From NCBI GenBank assembly GCA_946631805.1, contig CAMPAJ010000010.1, positions 1 to 15,716 of the forward strand: a stretch of DNA of 15,716 nt, written 5' to 3'. Both the position numbers and the translations under genes were made by a program. Shown here piece by piece: positions 1 through 7,019 of the stretch. Position 1 is the first letter of the stretch. Each line of letters begins with the position of its first letter. The notes beneath the pieces were generated by a model. That model was not told where the DNA came from. It made no database searches and was given only the letters and a program-made list of their open reading frames with translations. Source of the stretch: an uncultured Eggerthellaceae bacterium (GTDB lineage Bacteria; Actinomycetota; Coriobacteriia; Coriobacteriales; Eggerthellaceae).

Positions 1-584
1 CTCACGAAGTCGAACGCGAAGACGAGGGAAACGAGCAGAGGGTCGTAGGTGCCATCTTTGAACCACCGGCTGTACTCCTTGCAGATGCGCTCCATCGCGG
101 CCGGCGTGGCGGTCGCGCTCGTCGGGACAAACCTCGTTACCATGTTTCCGTCCTCTGCGCGCTCGGCGATGACGTTATCGGTGTCCTTCCAGCGCCCAGC
201 GAACAAGACGTCGCAGAAGCGGTAGAGGTCGCGGTGAAGCTGCAGAACGACGCTCGGCGTGACCGGGATGCTTTCGTGGCTCTCATGGATCATGTCCAAC
301 ACGTAGCGGTAGCCGGCGATCTCGCGCTCGTCGCGGTTCAAAGGCTCGACCTTGCGCTGCATCAGCTCGCGCAGTCGTACCTCGGAGGTCGAGATGTTCT
401 CGATGCGGTTGGAGGCGCCCGTGCTCTGGATTTTGGCCACCTCGCATAGTTTCTCCAAGGTTGCAGGCTGCAGTGACTTGTATAGCTCCTGCCTTCCTCG
501 GTGCTCGCGCACGTTGCCGAGGGCAGACACGACATCGGGCGTCATGAGGCTATCGAGGATCTCTCCATATTCGAACTGAGCCAT
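1..584 (-). CDS. Fic-family protein, N-terminal part (cut by window edge)
   Basis: The minus strand reads open from an ATG at 584 to the window edge, giving 194 residues with no stop. The visible protein begins MAQFEYGEILDSL. It carries SNRIEN at residues 58-63, which fits the inhibitory-helix motif (S/T)xxxE(G/N) of Fic proteins that block their own ATP site from an N-terminal helix. The end of the visible part (SLVFAFDFV) matches the helix that normally precedes the HPFxxGNGR catalytic loop, so catalysis cannot be judged here. Fic proteins usually transfer AMP from ATP to a target hydroxyl. The inhibitory motif implies self-restrained activity. GAGGA lies 7 bases before the ATG and supports this start. 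No antitoxin-like partner gene is visible upstream. The family call is firm; target and activity are unknown. Confidence 0.85.
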   Translation of the reverse strand, partial: MAQFEYGEILDSLMTPDVVSALGNVREHRGRQELYKSLQPATLEKLCEVAKIQSTGASNRIENISTSEVRLRELMQRKVEPLNRDEREIAGYRYVLDMIHESHESIPVTPSVVLQLHRDLYRFCDVLFAGRWKDTDNVIAERAEDGNMVTRFVPTSATATPAAMERICKEYSRWFKDGTYDPLLVSLVFAFDFV

Positions 585-614
585 CTGGGTATCCTCGCCA
601 CCTTCAGAGTATCT

Positions 615-667
615 TAGCCAATTAGAACATTTTTGGCTATTATATAATCGAATTGGCCTTAATACAA
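615..667 (-). promoter_or_regulatory. Promoter and operator-like dyad of the Fic gene
   Basis: On the minus strand a TATAAT hexamer (644-639) lies 17 bases after a weak -35 TTGTAT (667-662). A perfect dyad TAGCCAA (615-621) / TTGGCTA (633-639) with an 11-base spacer sits at and just downstream of the -10. A further AATTGGC half site lies at 651-657. The position suggests a repressor site, but the regulator is unknown. Confidence 0.45.
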
Positions 668-788
668 GGAATCCGTCAGGGATCCTCGAGTTCGCTTCGA
701 ATACCTCTCTGCTGTACTCAACTTCCGAAAGGGTCTTCCTGGCGGTACGAAAAGACTCATTTTTGCACTATTGGCTTGGGTTATAACA

Positions 789-823
789 GAAGTGGTGTGC
801 CCCCGCATTTGGCACACCACTTC
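789..823. other. Strong orphan hairpin
   Basis: GAAGTGGTGTGCC (789-801) and GGCACACCACTTC (811-823) form a perfect 13-bp stem with a 9-base loop. It resembles an intrinsic terminator stem, but neither side has a T run and no gene ends into it. It could be the remnant of a lost gene's terminator or part of a small RNA. Confidence 0.55.
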
Positions 824-1073
824 GTTAAATGAGAAAGCGCTTCTTACAGGGCAGCTTTCACCACCCCGGCACCGCTAGACTAGGCGCTTACCGGCCGATG
901 CCGTAGTTGCCGCACTTGTCGGCGGTTGGCGGTGCTCGAGGCCCGTCACCCGCCGCTTGGCGTCCATGTGCAAACGTGATTCGTAGATACGCCATAGGGC
1001 GCGCTGCTCCGCGCTTCTGCGGGGGATGCCCCGCGCCCCCTATGAAGCATCCGTTCAGAAGCTTTGCGAAGAT

Positions 1074-1101
1074 TTGACATTCGTCTTCCACAGGCTTTAC
1101 G
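1074..1101 (+). promoter_or_regulatory. Likely promoter of the PiT operon
   Basis: A perfect -35 TTGACA (1074-1079) is followed after 16 bases by TTTACG (1096-1101). This gives a leader of about 45 bases before the PiT ribosome-binding site. GAAGA/TCTTC half sites (1068-1072, 1084-1088) overlap the -35. I do not recognise a Pho box. Confidence 0.45.
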
Positions 1102-1152
1102 AGGCCTCCCTAGCATCGTTTCTGCATCTGAAACGCGATGGGAGGAGAAACC

Positions 1153-2202
1153 TTGGAGATAAGCGCGGAAGCCGTGGTCGGCGCGATTGCAGCAAACCCG
1201 ATTCTTGGGGTAATCATACTGCTCTGCCTAGGGGCGACCGTTGTCAACGGGGCGACCGACGCGCCCAACGCGATTGCGACGGTCGTGGGGACGCGGGCGA
1301 TGCGCCCGGGCCCCGCGATCATCATGGCTGCAGCCTGCAATTTCATCGGCATGGTCCTCATCACGATGGTGAGCACGGCGGTTGCGAGCACCATCTTCGG
1401 CATGGTCGATTTCGGCGGGGACGACGACGCGGCGCTCATCGCCCTCGCGGCCGCGATGGCAGCTATCATTGTCTGGGGTGTGGCGGCGTGGGCAATGGGC
1501 ATACCGACAAGCCAGAGTCATTCCCTGATTGCTGGGATTACTGGTGCCGCTATCGCTCTCCAAGGCGGGCTGTCGGGTGTCAACTTCGACCAATGGGCGA
1601 AGGTTCTGTATGGGCTCGTAATCAGCACTGGCATCGGTTTCGGCACTGGCTGGCTGTTCTCCCGCCTCATCAAAATTGTCTGTAGGGGCGTCTCCCGCAG
1701 GGGCGCCAACGCGTTCTTCAAGTGGGCGCAGATCGCCGCGGGCGCCGGCGTCGCCATGCTGCATGGCGCGCAAGACGGCCAGAAGTTCCTCAGCCTCACC
1801 ATGCTCGCCGTCATGCTCGGCGTCTACGGGACGTCCTCGATGGAGGGTTTCCCGATCTGGATGGTGGTGCTCGTCAGCCTGACCATGAGCTTTGGAACGG
1901 CCGTCGGCGGGAGGAAGATCATCAAGAGCGTGGGCATGAACATGGTGAAGATGGACCAGAGCCAAGGGTTCGCCGCCTGCCTGTCGGCCTGCTTCTGCAT
2001 CGGGCTCGCGACGTTCACGGGCATGCCGGTGTCCACGACCCACACGAAGACCACCGCGATCATGGGCGTCGGGGCGGAGGAGCGAGTAAGGGCTGTGAAG
2101 TGGGACCTCGCGAAGAACATGGTGCTCACCTGGGTCCTGACCTTCCCGGGATGCGGCCTGCTCGCGTTCCTATTCACCGAGGCGGCACTGCTGGTCTCGT
2201 AG
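1153..2202 (+). CDS. pit: PiT-family inorganic phosphate transporter
   Basis: This is a polytopic membrane protein of about 350 residues of the PHO-4/PiT family, which takes up phosphate (often as a metal-phosphate complex) with a cation gradient. The family signature occurs early as GATDAPNAIATVVGTR, and the C-terminal half has the matching GMPVSTTHTKTTAIMGVG. These are the two inverted halves expected of PiT. Length is at the short end of the family. A GGAGGAG ribosome-binding site (1141-1147) lies ideally placed for a TTG at 1153. The ATG at 1138 immediately precedes and overlaps that site and has none of its own, so I take TTG at 1153 as the start. The DUF47 gene follows 26 bases after the stop, the usual PiT/PhoU-like pairing. 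Confidence 0.93.
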   Translation: MEISAEAVVGAIAANPILGVIILLCLGATVVNGATDAPNAIATVVGTRAMRPGPAIIMAAACNFIGMVLITMVSTAVASTIFGMVDFGGDDDAALIALAAAMAAIIVWGVAAWAMGIPTSQSHSLIAGITGAAIALQGGLSGVNFDQWAKVLYGLVISTGIGFGTGWLFSRLIKIVCRGVSRRGANAFFKWAQIAAGAGVAMLHGAQDGQKFLSLTMLAVMLGVYGTSSMEGFPIWMVVLVSLTMSFGTAVGGRKIIKSVGMNMVKMDQSQGFAACLSACFCIGLATFTGMPVSTTHTKTTAIMGVGAEERVRAVKWDLAKNMVLTWVLTFPGCGLLAFLFTEAALLVS

Positions 2203-2228
2203 GAGACCCAATCGGACGAGGCAAGAAG

Positions 2229-2891
2229 ATGATCGACAAAGCAACTTATAGGAGGAAACCGCTGTTTAACAAGGATGACGGGTTCAATTACTTTAAAGCG
2301 TACGCGAAGCAAGCGGGTTACGCACACGAACTCGCCTGCAACCTGGCAAGCTCGCTCGACTCGGGCGATTTCGGGTCACGCGAACTCGTCGACTCGCTGC
2401 ACACGGTCGAGAACGATGCCGACGAGGTGTGCCACCAGATTCACGCGCGCCTGCTCGCAGATTTCGTCGTCCCCTACGAGCGCGGGAGCATGGCGGCGCT
2501 CGCAAACGCCATCGACGACGTGTGCGATGCGATCGAGGACATAGCGATACAGGCGTACTACTACCACAGCGAGGGTGTAGAGCCGACGGGGCGCACCATG
2601 GCGGCCCTTGTCGCGAAGTCGGCAGGATCGCTTAAGGAGGCCGTTGAGCTCATGGATTCGAGGCTCAACCGCTTCGAGGAGGTGAAGCGGCACCTCGTCG
2701 CCTCGCAGGACGCAGAATGCGAATGCGACCGCGTCTACATCGAAGCCGTTCGCGAGCTCTACGGGAAGCCGGACGTCGACGGCGAGGCGAGGAGGATCGC
2801 CCATTCGATCCTGTCCGCCATCGAGAAATCGTCGGACGCCATCGAGGGCGCAGCCGAATGCCTTGAGACGATACTCATAGAGAACACGTGA
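2229..2891 (+). CDS. DUF47 / PhoU-like PiT accessory protein
   Basis: This is a 220-residue all-helical protein of the DUF47 (TIGR00153-like) family, distantly related to PhoU. Visible hallmarks are the pattern LHTVENDADEVCHQIHARLLADFVVPYERGS and acidic helices ending in SAIEKSSDAIEGAAECLETI. Family members sit next to PiT genes and are thought to control transporter activity in the cytoplasm. The gene lies 26 bases downstream of pit and is surely co-transcribed. The ATG at 2229 has GAGG 7 bases upstream. A stronger AGGAGG (2250-2255) lies inside the gene, 6 bases before an in-frame CTG at 2262, which would give a start nearer the usual family N-terminus. The start is therefore open; the family is not. 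Confidence 0.9.
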   Translation: MIDKATYRRKPLFNKDDGFNYFKAYAKQAGYAHELACNLASSLDSGDFGSRELVDSLHTVENDADEVCHQIHARLLADFVVPYERGSMAALANAIDDVCDAIEDIAIQAYYYHSEGVEPTGRTMAALVAKSAGSLKEAVELMDSRLNRFEEVKRHLVASQDAECECDRVYIEAVRELYGKPDVDGEARRIAHSILSAIEKSSDAIEGAAECLETILIENT

Positions 2892-2911
2892 GGCCGAGAT
2901 TTTGCTTAATC

Positions 2912-2962
2912 TTGACACTGCCACGTGGCTTTGTCGAGCTTGTTGGAAGTAAAATACGGCCA
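2912..2962 (+). promoter_or_regulatory. Promoter region and palindrome before the response regulator
   Basis: The 70-base gap holds TTGACA (2912-2917), a perfect palindrome GCCACGTGGC (2920-2929) and TAAAAT (2950-2955), which fits the actinobacterial -10 pattern TANNNT. The -10 ends 6 bases before the ATG, so transcription would begin at or next to the start codon. No good ribosome-binding site is present. The palindrome could be an autoregulatory operator. TTGACA is too far from the -10 to be its -35. Confidence 0.4.
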
Positions 2963-3660
2963 TGATTTACTACGTAGAAGATGACGCGAACATACGCGAG
3001 CTCGCGCTGTACGCCCTCAGGCAGGCAGGACTCGACGCGGAGGGCTTTTCCGATGCGAAACCTTTCTTCTTGGCATGCGCGAAGGTGCCCCCAGACCTCG
3101 TCCTGCTAGACATAATGCTACCGGGCGTCGATGGGCTCGGGATTCTCTCCGAGATCCGCGCCAATGCCACCTTTCGCGATGTTCCCGTCATGATGCTTAC
3201 CGCGAAGGGCACCGAGTACGACAAGGTGACTGGGCTCGATGCGGGCGCTGACGACTACCTCGCGAAGCCTTTCGGCATGATGGAGCTGGTAAGCAGGTGT
3301 AACGCTCTTCTGCGGCGAGCGCGCCGCGTATCCACGCCGGAAGCTCGGGCTAAGCTGCGCTGCGGATGCATCGAGCTGGACGAGGCGGCGCATGAGGCGT
3401 ACGCAGGCGGGGAGCCGCTCGACCTTACGCTCAAAGAGTTCGACCTGCTGCGCATGCTGCTCCAAGAGCGGGGACATGCGCTTAGCCGCGCGCAGCTTCT
3501 TGAATCGGTCTGGAACATAACGTTCATCGGCGAGACGCGCACGGTCGATACGCACGTGCAGACCCTGCGACGCAAGCTGAACGACGCGCATCCCGGTGCC
3601 GGGGATTTTGTCCAGACAGTTCGCGGCGTTGGGTACCGCATAAGAGAGGACGCCCGATGA
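2962..3660 (+). CDS. OmpR/PhoB-family response regulator
   Basis: This is a 232-residue two-component regulator. The receiver domain (residues 1-120) has the acidic pair D7/D8, phospho-acceptor D50 in LVLLDIMLPG, T80 and K102 in AKPF. The C-terminal winged helix (about 130-230) has the PhoB-type elements LTLKEFDLLRMLL, LLESVWN and RTVDTHVQTLRRKL...VRGVGYRI. When phosphorylated it should bind DNA and change transcription. The stop overlaps the start of the kinase (ATGA), so the two are translationally coupled. Its place behind pit-DUF47 and the PhoR-like partner make it a PhoP/PhoB-type regulator of phosphate uptake by inference. It may be translated from a leaderless message. Confidence 0.93.
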   Translation: MIYYVEDDANIRELALYALRQAGLDAEGFSDAKPFFLACAKVPPDLVLLDIMLPGVDGLGILSEIRANATFRDVPVMMLTAKGTEYDKVTGLDAGADDYLAKPFGMMELVSRCNALLRRARRVSTPEARAKLRCGCIELDEAAHEAYAGGEPLDLTLKEFDLLRMLLQERGHALSRAQLLESVWNITFIGETRTVDTHVQTLRRKLNDAHPGAGDFVQTVRGVGYRIREDAR

Positions 3661-5009
3661 CGGGTGACGGGCGCAGGAGCCTGATGAGAAGGGCGTTCGC
3701 CCTGTTTTTCGCCGTATCGCTCGCGATATCGGCGCTTGTCGGTGTCGTTGTCACCACAGCAAGCTTCTTTGCGTATGAGCGCGACGCCGAGGACCTCCTC
3801 CTTGCGCAAGCGCAGGCCTGCGCAAGCGCGCTCGAGGAGCAGCCGAACGGCGAGGCCATGACCATCAGGCTAGCGGAAACTCCGTTTGTAGAGACGCGAG
3901 CGACGCTTGTGGCGGCCGACGGTACTGTACTCTACGACAGCTACGCCAATCCGACCTCTATGGAGAACCACTCCAGGCGCGTAGAGGTCGTCCAGGCGAG
4001 GGAATCTGGGCAGGCCTGTGTCATGCGGCGCTCGGAGACCCTCGGGGCAGACAGTCTCTATGCGGCGGCTTTGGTTCGAGACGGAGTCGTCGTCAGGCTC
4101 GCCGAGACGCGTGTTTCGCTCGCATCCTTCCTCAGCAGGATGGCTGTTCCGCTCTTGGTGGTGATGGCGGCTGCGTTCCTACTGTCGCTGCTTGCATCAA
4201 GGCTGATCACGCGCGCGATTGTTAAGCCGCTGCACGGCATCGATCTCGCGCGCCCGCTTGACAATAATGCCTACGACGAGCTGCAACCGCTGTTGAAGCG
4301 CGTGGACGCGCAGCGCACCCAGCTCGAGAAGTCCATGGACCTCCGGCGCGAAATCACGGCCAACGTCAGCCATGAGATGAAGACACCGCTGCAAGTGATC
4401 GGCGGGTACGCCGAGCTCATGGAGGAAGGACTCGTCACCCAGGAGGACGTCCCTCGCTTCTCGGGAATTATCCGGCGGGAGTCAGAGTGCATGCGCGGCC
4501 TCATCGATGACGTGTTGATGCTATCGCGCCTGGAGGAGGATGGAATCGATACGGAGAGGGTGCCGCTGGCAGGTGCGTGTCTGCGCGTGGTCGAGCGCTT
4601 GCGCCCTGCGGCTGAGGGCAAGGGCGTTTCTTTGCTGGCTGACCTTTCGGACGACGCGGTCGTATTGGGTAACCCTGCCATCGCGGAGCAGATGGTCTAC
4701 AACCTTGTGGACAACGCCATAAAGCACAGTCCGGAAGACGGCACGGTATCGGTACGCATCGCGTCTTCCGAGAATGCCGTGACGCTCTTCGTTACCGACG
4801 AAGGTCCCGGAGTCCCTGACGAGCTGAAGGAGCGTGTTTTCGAGCGGTTCTTCCGCGCTGACCCGAGTCGCTCTCGCGAGACCGGCGGAACGGGCCTCGG
4901 CCTCGCCATCGTGAAGCACGCGGCGGAATCAATGGGCGGAAGCGTCCGCGTGGAGGATGCCCCCGGGGGCGGGGCCGTGTTCATGGTATCCCTTCCGGTG
5001 ATCAAATAG
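3657..5009 (+). CDS. PhoR-like sensor histidine kinase
   Basis: This is a 450-residue membrane kinase. Transmembrane helices lie at about 11-39 and 162-186 and enclose an extracellular domain. That domain contains GTVLYDS and PTSMENHSRRVEV...SETLGADSLYAAA, a pattern typical of Gram-positive PhoR sensors. A HAMP-like linker follows, then the phospho-acceptor H239 in ANVSHEMKTPLQ. The ATPase part has the N box (NLVDNAIKHS, N353), G1 (DEGPGVP, 381-387), the F box (ERFFRAD) and G2 (GTGLGLAIVKH). AGAGGA lies before the ATG, which overlaps the regulator's stop by four bases. It should phosphorylate the regulator encoded before it. Phosphate as the signal is inferred from the neighbours and the sensor domain. 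Confidence 0.93.
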   Translation: MTGDGRRSLMRRAFALFFAVSLAISALVGVVVTTASFFAYERDAEDLLLAQAQACASALEEQPNGEAMTIRLAETPFVETRATLVAADGTVLYDSYANPTSMENHSRRVEVVQARESGQACVMRRSETLGADSLYAAALVRDGVVVRLAETRVSLASFLSRMAVPLLVVMAAAFLLSLLASRLITRAIVKPLHGIDLARPLDNNAYDELQPLLKRVDAQRTQLEKSMDLRREITANVSHEMKTPLQVIGGYAELMEEGLVTQEDVPRFSGIIRRESECMRGLIDDVLMLSRLEEDGIDTERVPLAGACLRVVERLRPAAEGKGVSLLADLSDDAVVLGNPAIAEQMVYNLVDNAIKHSPEDGTVSVRIASSENAVTLFVTDEGPGVPDELKERVFERFFRADPSRSRETGGTGLGLAIVKHAAESMGGSVRVEDAPGGGAVFMVSLPVIK

Positions 5010-5356
5010 CGGATGTGTTCAAGGTGGAGGCAAATGCTTTCTGTAGGCTGCCGTGAGACACGTTTGGGTAACACTCGAATCGTCGAACGCGATACATAGC
5101 CGATACGTCAAGCAACCTCGAATACGCTACAATACGCGGGCGCACGACGAACCTTCTCAGCCCGATTGAGTGGGAATATGTTTCTGGTTCTACTTCATCC
5201 GACGACAAACTATACTGCAGACATCTTTCCGCAGGCAGAAGGTTGATTTCATGTGACAACGCGCGATGGCGGATTGCTCCTTGTTCCGACCAGAGCGCTT
5301 CTTTTCCTTATTTATTCCTTACGGCGACTTACGCGTTGTTGTGCGTCATCTCATAG
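5010..5356. other. Intergenic region after the kinase
   Basis: Two genes converge here, yet I find no clear terminator hairpin with a T run. A 21-codon frame starting at 5034 (MLSVGCRETR..., stop at 5099) has a good GGAGG three bases before its ATG, but composition gives it no support. GC falls toward 5290-5356. This may mark the boundary between the phosphate module and the lower-GC segment. Confidence 0.4.
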
Positions 5357-6322
5357 CTATAAACCTTCAATTTTGCAGATTATTGCGGGTCTCACACCCT
5401 GCTCTAGAAACACGCTAACCCGGTAACAGTTCCCCAATTCATCTAGGCAAGGTGCGTTCGGTGCGCACTCCTCGACGGATCGAAGCCACCATTTTGTCCT
5501 TCGGTGTGTTCGGAAGTCGCTGGCCGTTTTAATCGCCTTTTTAGCACCATCTGCGATACACTCGTCAAGCTCTGCCTCTGTGATACAAAAAGCTCTATCG
5601 CTTAATCTTGGATGGGTCTTCAGTAGCGCTTCTTCTTTAGCGTTCAGATATTCTGTCACAAATACGCCATTTAGCCATTTTTTCACTTCTGATTCCGCCC
5701 AATTTGTCTCGGCGTTCTTTTTTGCAAATGGCATTTTGCGTATGACGTATTTTGAAAGAAGAAGTACCCCGTCATTGACCGGCTTCAATGCAAGCCATGG
5801 GATTCTCGCTTTAGTTTCAGGGTCTGTGCCGAATAAGATCACGCCTGTTTCCGGGTCGTAATCATAAGCAAACACAAGCATGACCAAAGCTTCCCAAGCT
5901 TTCGGATATCCATTGCTCATGAAGTACCGCGTTATTCTTAAAGCCGTTTCGTAATCGTATGCGGCTACCACCTTAATCAGAAATGCAAATGACTTCCTAA
6001 GATTTGACGCAGCAAGCGCCTGCTCCTTCAATTCGCTTGCTCTTTGTTGCTGCGAATCTCTGATTAGGTAAGCAAGACCGAGCTTCGCTTCCGTCTCGTT
6101 TCCATCGCTTAAAGATTGTTCGTATAGGGCAATTGACCTATCTGTGTCTGTTGCTAAATATGTGTGGGCGAGATTGCAAGCTGCATATACTGTTTCGCCA
6201 GCATCGGTAGCTTGTTCGAATAGCTTTCTGGCCTCATCTGGCTCTCTGGAAACGATCAAAGCGCCGAGGTTGTTGGGCGCGCATGTTCGATCTCCGGCAT
6301 TCATCGCACGCCTGTAAAGCAT
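5357..6322 (-). CDS. Sel1/TPR-repeat protein with C-terminal DUF6273 domain (5'-truncated frame)
   Basis: The frame encodes 321 residues from ATG 6322. Residues 1-100 are 32-residue helical repeats of the Sel1/TPR kind (units begin MLYRRAMNAGD, KLFEQATDAGE and ALYEQSLSDGN). These are scaffolds for protein contacts. From about residue 155 the pattern ETGVILFGTDPETKARIPWLALK, LLLSKYVI, WAESEVKKWLNG, TKWWLRS and GVRPAI is that of DUF6273, a domain of unknown function found in many gut bacteria. GC is clearly lower than in the neighbours, suggesting transfer. Recognisable repeat sequence (CERELYRRAIAAGDERYATHSLAFL) continues upstream of this ATG in the same frame without a normal start codon. The true gene therefore began further upstream and is probably broken by a frameshift (see 6323-6545). 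Confidence 0.75.
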   Translation of the reverse strand: MLYRRAMNAGDRTCAPNNLGALIVSREPDEARKLFEQATDAGETVYAACNLAHTYLATDTDRSIALYEQSLSDGNETEAKLGLAYLIRDSQQQRASELKEQALAASNLRKSFAFLIKVVAAYDYETALRITRYFMSNGYPKAWEALVMLVFAYDYDPETGVILFGTDPETKARIPWLALKPVNDGVLLLSKYVIRKMPFAKKNAETNWAESEVKKWLNGVFVTEYLNAKEEALLKTHPRLSDRAFCITEAELDECIADGAKKAIKTASDFRTHRRTKWWLRSVEECAPNAPCLDELGNCYRVSVFLEQGVRPAIICKIEGL

Positions 6323-6545
6323 CTCAGCTTCTTGCGGATTTTTGCGTTCAATCAGGAAAGCAAGGCTATGTGTTGCATAGCGCTCGTCTCCAGCGGCGAT
6401 GGCGCGTCGATAGAGCTCGCGCTCACATTGGGCTGCGCAGCCGCGAAGGCCGCTTCGAGCGACGCGCCACTGCTAATTCGATAGCCTGCTCGTCGGAGAG
6501 CGCCTTGCGTTCTCTCGGTTTTAGCCTGGGGTTTAACGAGCCCAT
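6323..6545 (-). pseudogene. Frameshifted 5' end of the Sel1/DUF6273 gene
   Basis: ATG at 6545 opens a frame reading MGSLNPRLKPRERKALSDEQ... that stops at 6423 after 40 codons. The continuing Sel1-repeat frame is open from 6472 (just after a TAG at 6473-6475) down to 6322 and beyond. The two frames overlap between 6426 and 6472. Joining them requires skipping one base, as expected if one extra base is present in this GC-rich stretch. The joined product would be about 395 residues. A sequencing error or programmed shift is possible but has no visible signal. Confidence 0.55.
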
Positions 6546-6611
6546 AATCCGAAGGTCGAAAGCGTAAAACAATTCCGTATATCCAAATGCTGTAATTCGA
6601 TTCGGTAAAGA

Positions 6612-6821
6612 TCAGATCTCTTCCCAAGCTTCGTCGAGCTGTTTGACGCTTGCCTCAATGATGCTGCGCACGGCGGCGAGTTCCGACGCTTTGACGCCTG
6701 GCCCCGAACCTGACGCATTTTCTTCAAGCATGACCAGGATCGACGCAGCACCCTCGAGGCGCTCCGAGCTCTGCACAATCGCGGTGACTACATCAGGAGG
6801 GATTTCGCTCTTGCTTGCCAT
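6612..6821 (-). CDS. Small helical protein of unknown function (69 aa)
   Basis: The protein starts MASKSEIPPDVVTAIVQSSE and ends VKQLDEAWEEI. It is predicted mostly helical and acidic at the C-terminus, with a glycine-rich break (ASGSGPGVK) between two helices. I do not recognise a family. AAGGA lies 7 bases before ATG 6821, so this start is preferred to the longer frame from 7001. That frame would translate the hairpins of the leader. It lies between the integrase and the Sel1 gene, all on the minus strand, so it is probably carried by the integrated element. The message leader (6836-6965) is strongly structured, suggesting post-transcriptional or attenuator-type control. Confidence 0.65.
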   Translation of the reverse strand: MASKSEIPPDVVTAIVQSSERLEGAASILVMLEENASGSGPGVKASELAAVRSIIEASVKQLDEAWEEI

Positions 6822-6835
6822 GGATCCGTCCTTTC

Positions 6836-6965
6836 TGGCGCGCCAACCCATGGGCGGGAAGCGGATCTCTCGGAATGAGAGACACCCGCCCCGGGTGTCA
6901 CGCCGTTTGGGATTGCAACCAATACCAAATGGACAGGTGCCCCTCATTGGGGGTATTGGTTGCAA
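6836..6965 (-). promoter_or_regulatory. Structured leader upstream of the 69-aa gene
   Basis: Four perfect dyads occur in a row. They are TTGCAACCAATACC / GGTATTGGTTGCAA (6913-6926 and 6952-6965, 14 bp with a 25-base loop), GACACCC / GGGTGTC (6881-6887, 6893-6899), TCTCTC / GAGAGA (6866-6871, 6877-6882) and the palindrome TGGCGCGCCA (6836-6845). The last two stems overlap by two bases, so the two hairpins may compete. It matches no riboswitch class that I know. Confidence 0.45.
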
Positions 6966-7019
6966 GTATTCGATTGGCGTGACCACCCAATTATAAATCA
7001 TGGATGCGCTCTGACAGAC

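Larger units (their letters stand above)
585..1137. other. Intergenic region between the Fic gene and the phosphate module
   Basis: Apart from the Fic promoter, an orphan hairpin at 789-823 and the PiT promoter near 1074, I see no convincing gene here. The minus-strand frame at 888-1091 has unnatural composition and no ribosome-binding site. GC falls locally around 600-670. A short hairpin GCGGGG-GATG-CCCCGC lies at 1019-1034. Confidence 0.5.

Noticed and set aside
888..1091. 67-codon minus-strand frame
   Set aside because: No ribosome-binding site, no domain, and it overlaps the PiT promoter region.
5002..5259. 85-codon minus-strand frame after the histidine kinase
   Set aside because: No ribosome-binding site or family resemblance; overlaps the kinase stop.
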